Source: Lindgomyces ingoldianus
Taxonomy: Eukaryota > Ascomycota > Dothideomycetes > Pleosporales > Lindgomycetaceae
Assembly (NCBI RefSeq): GCF_010093535.1
Contig: NW_022985193.1
Span: 187,591-251,590, forward strand
Reading direction: 5' to 3'
Length of the DNA stretch: 64,000 bases
The translations under genes were made by a program, and so were the position numbers. Below the pieces are notes generated by a model that was not told where the DNA came from, searched no databases, and worked only from the letters and a program-made list of their open reading frames with translations. Of this stretch, positions 58,601 through 64,000 are shown one piece after another (the first letter of the stretch is position 1; the number at the start of each line of letters is the position of its first letter).

Positions 58601-61600
58601 ATCTGCTGACGTCTTGCGCAGAACGTGCGCGACAATTCATGGAATCACCAATTGGAAAGGCAACGAACGATCACTGGAGGCATCTTTCTCCATCTGAGAA
58701 GCAGGACCTGCGTACATCTTGTCTCCCGGAAATCGTCGTTGCGCTTCATCTTTTTAGAGAGGAGCGCAAGTTGGACATTCTTTCATCAGACTCTTCAAGC
58801 ACTGAAACAGGGAATCTTGCTCCGGTTTTGGCGCAGTTAGGGCATTGGTTGCGCTGGGAATCGTGGGGCCAGAAGCAAACAAGCTACTATGACTTTGACG
58901 GCGGGTCAACTGAGAATTGGCTGTATGAAGATTGTAAGCGAAAGATCTTAGTTCAATCCCATCATTCACTGACAGCTCTTCGAAAGCCATTATCAACTCT
59001 AGCACGCGGCTGCATTCGCAACCATGGGAAGCGCCTCCGTCTATTTTGGAATGGGTCAGCTCAGTACTGCGATCCCAGTCATACGTACCGTTCCCAACCC
59101 TAGCCATTTTAATACGGAAATCAAAGGCTTCTCCACACTCATCAGTCAACATCGACGAGATCATCTCCGGGGTCACTCCCCGAACTATGGCTCTGGATAA
59201 ATTCTTCCAGGACATTCACCAGCTTTCCAATCCACGGAAGGCAGTAGAATTGATTGAGCGGTGCGGCATCACCTCTCGAATGCTTGCTACCCTCCCTGAA
59301 TCCGCGAGGGCACCGTTGATGGAAGTGATTACCAAATGCCAGGGAAATCCTCCCACAACGTGGTCAAGCTCACTCCTCAGGCTCATACAGCGAGAAGATC
59401 TCGATTTAAGTCTAAAGCCAACCAATGAGTTCACTCATGACGTTCAGCAAAACCAGTCAACCTCACTGATGAGTATTCCGTTGAGTATGTACTCAGGCGC
59501 TCCCCGAGATGTGCATACAATATGTCAGGGCATAGATCGATCGGAGTCAGTTCAACCTATGGCTGAAGTTGAGAGGCACTACATAACGAGACTAATATTC
59601 CACGAGGATCGGCGTTTCATGGAGGCTTACTCCCTACTAGAACCTCTAAAGCAAGCAGTGGCCGAATACCGACCAGATGTCAGGTCTGAAGAGGCCGCCA
59701 TTCTAGAAGGGCAAAAGACCCTCATGCAATGGGTCATGGTGCGGACGTTCTCGCTGCCAATTGGAAGCTCGATGTTAAAGTTCAGCAGCAAGAAGCCTCT
59801 GTTGACCGAGAAATACCCGCTTTATGGTTTCTCGACGTCATGTCTTATGAAGCCGATGGGGAACGTTCAGACTGCCGAGCGAGCGAATTACTCGGAAGAG
59901 AAGTACTTCTGGGCGTTCTTTAATGCTGGTGTTGCTGCGGGTCTGAGCATATCGCGAGACGCTCAAGGCATCGACACATCATGGATCATGTACAACAAGC
60001 CCCCGGAATTAACGAACAAGCATGCAGGTCTCCTGCTTGGTTTAGGTCTCAACGGCCACTTGAAGACCATCGCTAAGTGGCTTTCGTTCAAGTACTTGAC
60101 GCCAAAACACACCATGACCTCGGTTGGGCTCCTGCTTGGACTATCAGCCTCATATATGGGAACAATGGACACACTTGTGACACGGCTTCTGTCTGTTCAC
60201 GTCACTCGAATGCTGCCACCGGGAGCAGCGGAGCTCAATCTCTCGCCGTACACTCAAACAACAGGTCTAATGGGCATTGGTCTGCTATACTACAACACCC
60301 AACACCGACGAATGAGCGAAGTAATGCTCTCTGAGATTGAACACGTTGATGAACCAGATCCATCAGAGCCACCAGACGGTCTCCGAGATGAAGCATACAG
60401 GCTAGCTGCAGGCTTTGCCTTAGGCTTCATCAATCTAGGCAAGGGGAAAGACCTCCGAGGTCTCCATGACATGCGAATAGTCGAGCGTCTGATGGCCGTC
60501 GCAGTAGCCCCCAAACCCGTCGACATCGTCCACATTCTCGACCAAGCTACCGCAGGTGCCGTCATCGCAATTGCCCTTATCTTCATGAAAACACATGACG
60601 AAGCCGTCGCCCGTAAAATCGATGTCCCAGATACCCTCCCGCAGTTCGACTATGTCCGCCCGGACATCTTCCTTCTCCGCACTCTAGCAAAACATCTCAT
60701 CATGTGGGACAACATTCGCGCAGATCACAAATGGGTCATCAAGAACCTACCACGCGAATACCAAGACTCATATAACCTCAGATCCATCTCTAAACTACGC
60801 AGCAATCAAATGCCCTTCTTTAACATCCTCGCCGGCCTCCTCTGGAGCATAAGCCTGAAATATGCTGGAACAGGAGACACACAAGTTCGAGATTTCCTGA
60901 TCAAATATCTCGACCAATTCGTCCGAATCTGCAAACTCCCCGCCCTACGCTACGACTCTAAACTCGCTCGCAACACCGTCCGAAACTGTCAAGACCTCGT
61001 CGCTCTCTCTGCTGCCACCGTCATGGCGGGAACAGGCGACCTAGATGTATTCCGTCGCCTGCGAGGACTCCATGGTAGAGTCGGTCCGGATACACCATAT
61101 GGATCGCATCTTGCAGCACATATGGCGTTTGGCGCGCTTTTCATCGCAGGTGGTACGCATACGTTTAGTACGTCAGACAAAGCAATTGCGAGTTTAATCT
61201 GTGCTTTCTATCCGCTTTTCCCCGTCGACGTCCAAGACTCTAAAGCCCATCTCCAAGCATTCCGGCACTTCTGGGTGCTGGCCGCCGAACCGCGCTGTCT
61301 GATCGTGCGAGACGTCGATACAGGCCGTGCGACCTCGATGGCTATTACAGTCCACCTTAAAGCATCCCCCAGCTCGAACTTACCCTCAGAAAAGAAAATG
61401 GTCGCGCCCTGTCTCCTCCCCGAACTCTCCAACATCTCGCGCATCGAAACAGGAGATATAGCTTACTGGCCTACGACCCTAGATTTCGTCAACAACGCAC
61501 ACCACCTTAAATCCTTCCGAGAAGCCCAGACACTACATGTAAGAAGGCGCGCGGCACATGATATGTACACCACCCCCTTCTCCGCCACCCTCATCGCGCT

Positions 61601-61946
61601 CAACGACGCGCAAGCCTCCCGCACCGCCAACTCCCTCTTTCACTGGATCTTCGAACTGCAGTGTCTCAGCGAATTTGAGAAGGCGGATCAGGGACTAGTT
61701 TTGCCGGTTGATGCATACAGTTCGGAGTACTTGGATACGGGTCCTACGGAGGTGGATACGAGACTAGTATTGAGGAGGTTGGCGGGGAGTTGGAGGTGGA
61801 GGGATTTGGTGGAGTTGAGGGGTGTGTTTGAGTGGGCGGAAGGGGTGGTGAGGACGGGGGATGGGAGGGTGAGATGGGTTGGACGGGAAGTGTTGGAGAG
61901 GTTGAGGGCGGGGGTGTTGGAGAGGGGGAGGGGGGTTGAGGGGTAG
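55674..61946 (+). CDS. apc1: Anaphase-promoting complex subunit 1 (APC1/Cut4)
   Basis: Three exons: 55674-57509, 57577-58933, 58987-61946; 2050 aa, the largest gene here. APC1 is the scaffold of the APC/C ubiquitin ligase that degrades securin and cyclin. The N-terminal beta-propeller region includes EYHVVWSRGGVVRKVFNFE and an acidic EDIMDEDTLDAWEDYDELDDLF stretch. The C-terminal half has the proteasome/cyclosome repeats: GLLLGLGLNGHL, GLLLGLSASYMGT, GIGLLYYNTQ, AGFALGFINLGKG and later AGGTHTF (about residues 1410-1800). Intron 2 uses an AAAG acceptor and restores HSQPWEAPPSILEWVSSVL in frame; the unspliced frame would stop at 59103. Serine-rich low-complexity stretches around 380-560 are probable phosphorylation regions. 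Confidence 0.93.
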
Positions 61947-62489
61947 GGGTGAGGAGTATGGAGTAGGGGTGGATGGATAGGCTGTGTGGTTTAGTAGGAA
62001 AGGTTGATGACTGATGGTTCTGGTTGTGTGGGCTTGGGTTTGTGGCGAGTTATGAGATATGAATTTCACAAGTACCCCAATGCATGAATTAAAACATCTC
62101 GATTGGTTCAACCGTGACATATTAGGTGCCCAGAAATACTAGGTTAGAAGGATTTAAGGCTTAAAGGGGAGGAAACTATTGTGAAATTTATGTAGGTTGG
62201 GAGCAGGGAATTGTTTCTAGTGTTGGAATTGGAGTTATATATTTCATGTCGTAATTTAGAACTTTTGGCTTCAATTTCGATACAGGTCGATTTTTGTTTG
62301 CTTAAAGTGTGCTTGAATGATGTCTAGATTCTCGGTAAGCAATATTTGGTTCCTGTCGGGCGGCCAGAGCAATCTTTTTCTCCAAGTGTGGACCTGACAC
62401 TCGTTGCCTCATTTATGAGGCCGTAGAGGCCACTTCGTTTGACCCACGTAGCAAACTCATCATATCGCGTCGTACTATCAACTTCCCAC
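61947..62489. other. Convergent intergenic region apc1/HAUS1
   Basis: 543 bp between convergent genes; presumably 3' UTRs. Nothing else seen. Confidence 0.5.
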
Positions 62490-63467
62490 TTAGACCCTTC
62501 CCTTCCCAACCAAGTCCTCAAACAGCACTTCTCGTCTCCGCCTCACAGTATCCAGCTCCAGCTCCAACTTCCCCACCTCACGTCTCGCAGCCTCCCTATC
62601 CGCAGGCAGTCCCGCAAACGCCTGAACTTCTTTCTCTAAGCCCTCGACCCTCTCTCTCAACTGGTCCCCCAGCTTCTGCTGCTCTAACATCTCGAGTATT
62701 GCTTCCGCTGACGCCATATCTGCATTCTTGGGCGCCCTCCCCTGTGTTGCAGATAGCGTAGCAAGCTTGTCCTCGTATTCCCGTATCTTGGCTTTTAAAT
62801 GCTTTGTCTGGCGCGCTTGGTCGTTTGTCTGGCGCTGGAGAGAGACGGGCGTGGAGAACGCAGGGTCAGATTGGAGCTCGGAGAGTTGGGCTCGGAGGAG
62901 AGAGTGCTGCTTTTCGAGGTATTTCTGCAGTGCGTGGATGTGCGTGAGGTGGTTGGATAGCGAGTGTGAGACGGATGTCTGGTGGATCAGCGTGTGGGCG
63001 ATTGTCTCGGGGGTTGGGGTTGAGGTGTTGAGGTGGATGGCGGCGGAGGCGAGGGAGGCGAGGGCTGTGGAGCCGGGGGTTGTGAGGGCTGCAGTGAGGG
63101 TTGAGAGGATGTGTGTATCATCGGGGTGGGGTTGTGCCTAGGACGAGAGAAAGGGTCAGCAAAGTGGGTTGAGAGATGCCGTGGATGGTCGTGGCGGACC
63201 TAGCTCGGCTCGTACCTCATCCAGCTCTTTCAACGCCTCTCGCTCCAGTCGTTCCTGTATCACTCTCTCTTCGTCTGCACGCTCATTCGCCGTCGACAGC
63301 TCTCGAAGCACTTTCAAAGTCTCCTCGTTCCGCTCAAATGTCGGCATCGTTCGCCCGGCATACTTGTAACTCAACCAGCTCTCGATCTGCGCCCAGTCTT
63401 GAGCTTGCGCACGCTGCTGGCGGGCTTTCGATGGTGAGAAGAGATCTGAGGGAGTGAGATTGTCCAT
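62490..63467 (-). CDS. HAUS augmin-like complex subunit 1
   Basis: Two exons, 63467-63216 and 63137-62490, separated by a 78-nt intron; 299 aa. HAUS1 is a small coiled-coil subunit of augmin, which recruits gamma-tubulin to spindle microtubules. The N-terminus MDNLTPSDLFSPSKARQQ is followed by DWAQIESWLSYKYAGRTMPTFERNEETLKVL, a pattern I associate with the fungal HAUS1 family. The rest is almost entirely predicted coiled coil with heptad spacing (KYLEKQHSLLRAQLSELQSD, KLGDQLRERVEGLEKEVQAF, GKLELELDTVRRRREVLFEDL). The splice joins KELDE to AQPHPDDTHIL in phase 0. A second ATG-like triplet upstream (63472) is followed at once by a stop. Confidence 0.8.
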
Positions 63468-63945
63468 CACATCGACAATGGATTATCGAAAGGTGGCGAG
63501 GGAAGTGTTTGTATTGATATGCGCCGACCAAAACGCCGAACGAATGTATCACCATGCACCATGCACCATGCCCAGCTGGCCCATGCGTCTGCTACCCCAG
63601 ATTCTGAGTCTCTGAGTGACCTCAGCCCCGCAACAATTGCCATTCTTTGATAACCACAGAATGACCTCACCCCACCCTCCCTCGGCGTATATCTCCGCCA
63701 TAACTGCCTCACCTCCTTACTGTAGCCTCATATCGAACTTCTAACAGCTCTGGCGATTCATACCCCCACCATCCTTCACCTGCAGGCTCCTCCTAGTTAC
63801 TCTCCTCCTAGCTACTCTCCTCTTTGCTTTCCTCCTTGCTTTCCTCCCTCCCTTTCTCCTTCCTTTCTGCATCCTGCCTCTCCTCCCCAAACTCCTGCGG
63901 CCAGCCCGCGGCCCATCGCCTCTGACATCTACTAGAAGCTTCACA
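63468..63945. other. Divergent intergenic region HAUS1/PIMT
   Basis: 478 bp between divergent starts, presumably both promoters. It has repeated CTCCTTCCT-type pyrimidine tracts at about 63770-63890. Nothing else seen. Confidence 0.45.
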
Positions 63946-64000
63946 ATGGCGTGGCGAAGCTCTGGCTCGACCAACGCCGGTCTTGTCAACAACCTCGCGC
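63946..64000 (+). CDS. Protein-L-isoaspartate O-methyltransferase, 5' end only
   Basis: The last 55 nt encode MAWRSSGSTNAGLVNNLA and run off the window. This opening (M-A-W-x-S-S-G-x-x-N-x-x-L-V-x-N-L) is characteristic of PIMT enzymes, which repair isoaspartyl residues in aged proteins. A minus-strand frame over the same DNA (63741-63992) is only an Arg/Lys-rich shadow. Only 18 codons are visible, so the call rests on that motif. Confidence 0.6.
   Translation, partial: MAWRSSGSTNAGLVNNLA

Overview
The window is nuclear DNA of a filamentous ascomycete (Pezizomycotina). The evidence is short spliceosomal introns of about 45-120 nt with CTAAC/CTGAC-type branch sites, a white collar-1 blue-light receptor, the fungal-type Dam1, Nup37 and APC1 genes, and lineage-typical families (DUF2985, YTP1-like, fungal STAND N-terminal domain, DUF7025-AAA). 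A leotiomycete-like genome would fit, but class cannot be fixed from sequence alone. I resolved about 43 introns by hand; two of them use a GC donor.

Layout. 0-24.6 kb is a conserved housekeeping block: rhomboid protease (-), Dhh1 RNA helicase (+), adenylosuccinate synthetase (-), a secreted PEBP-like protein (-), a hypothetical protein (-), a YMC-type mitochondrial carrier (-), a Ras-family GTPase (-), WC-1 (-), mitochondrial ribosomal protein uS2m (+) and a secreted M43 metalloprotease (+). 24.6-27.1 kb is an AT-richer stretch without intact genes; it holds a tRNA-like relic and other debris. 27.1-32.9 kb returns to genes: a CRAL-TRIO/Sec14 protein (-), the kinetochore subunit Dam1 (+) and a YTP1-like membrane protein (-).

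33-46 kb looks like an accessory island. It has long gaps, a truncated alcohol-dehydrogenase relic, a 143-bp tandem duplication directly upstream of an intronless DUF7025-AAA ATPase, a heavily broken NACHT-type STAND (NLR-like) gene, and, divergent from it, an apparently intact protein that keeps only the fungal STAND N-terminal domain followed by coiled coil, repeats and an SH3-like C-terminus. A DUF2985 membrane protein closes the island.

49.5-64 kb is again conserved: eIF2A (+), Nup37 (-) divergent with APC1 (+) over a 331-bp shared promoter, augmin subunit HAUS1 (-), and the first codons of a protein-L-isoaspartate methyltransferase (+) at the window edge. Dam1, Nup37, APC1 and HAUS1 act in mitosis or at the nuclear pore, so this end is rich in cell-division genes. 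The most unusual material is the STAND/AAA island and the two GC-AG introns.
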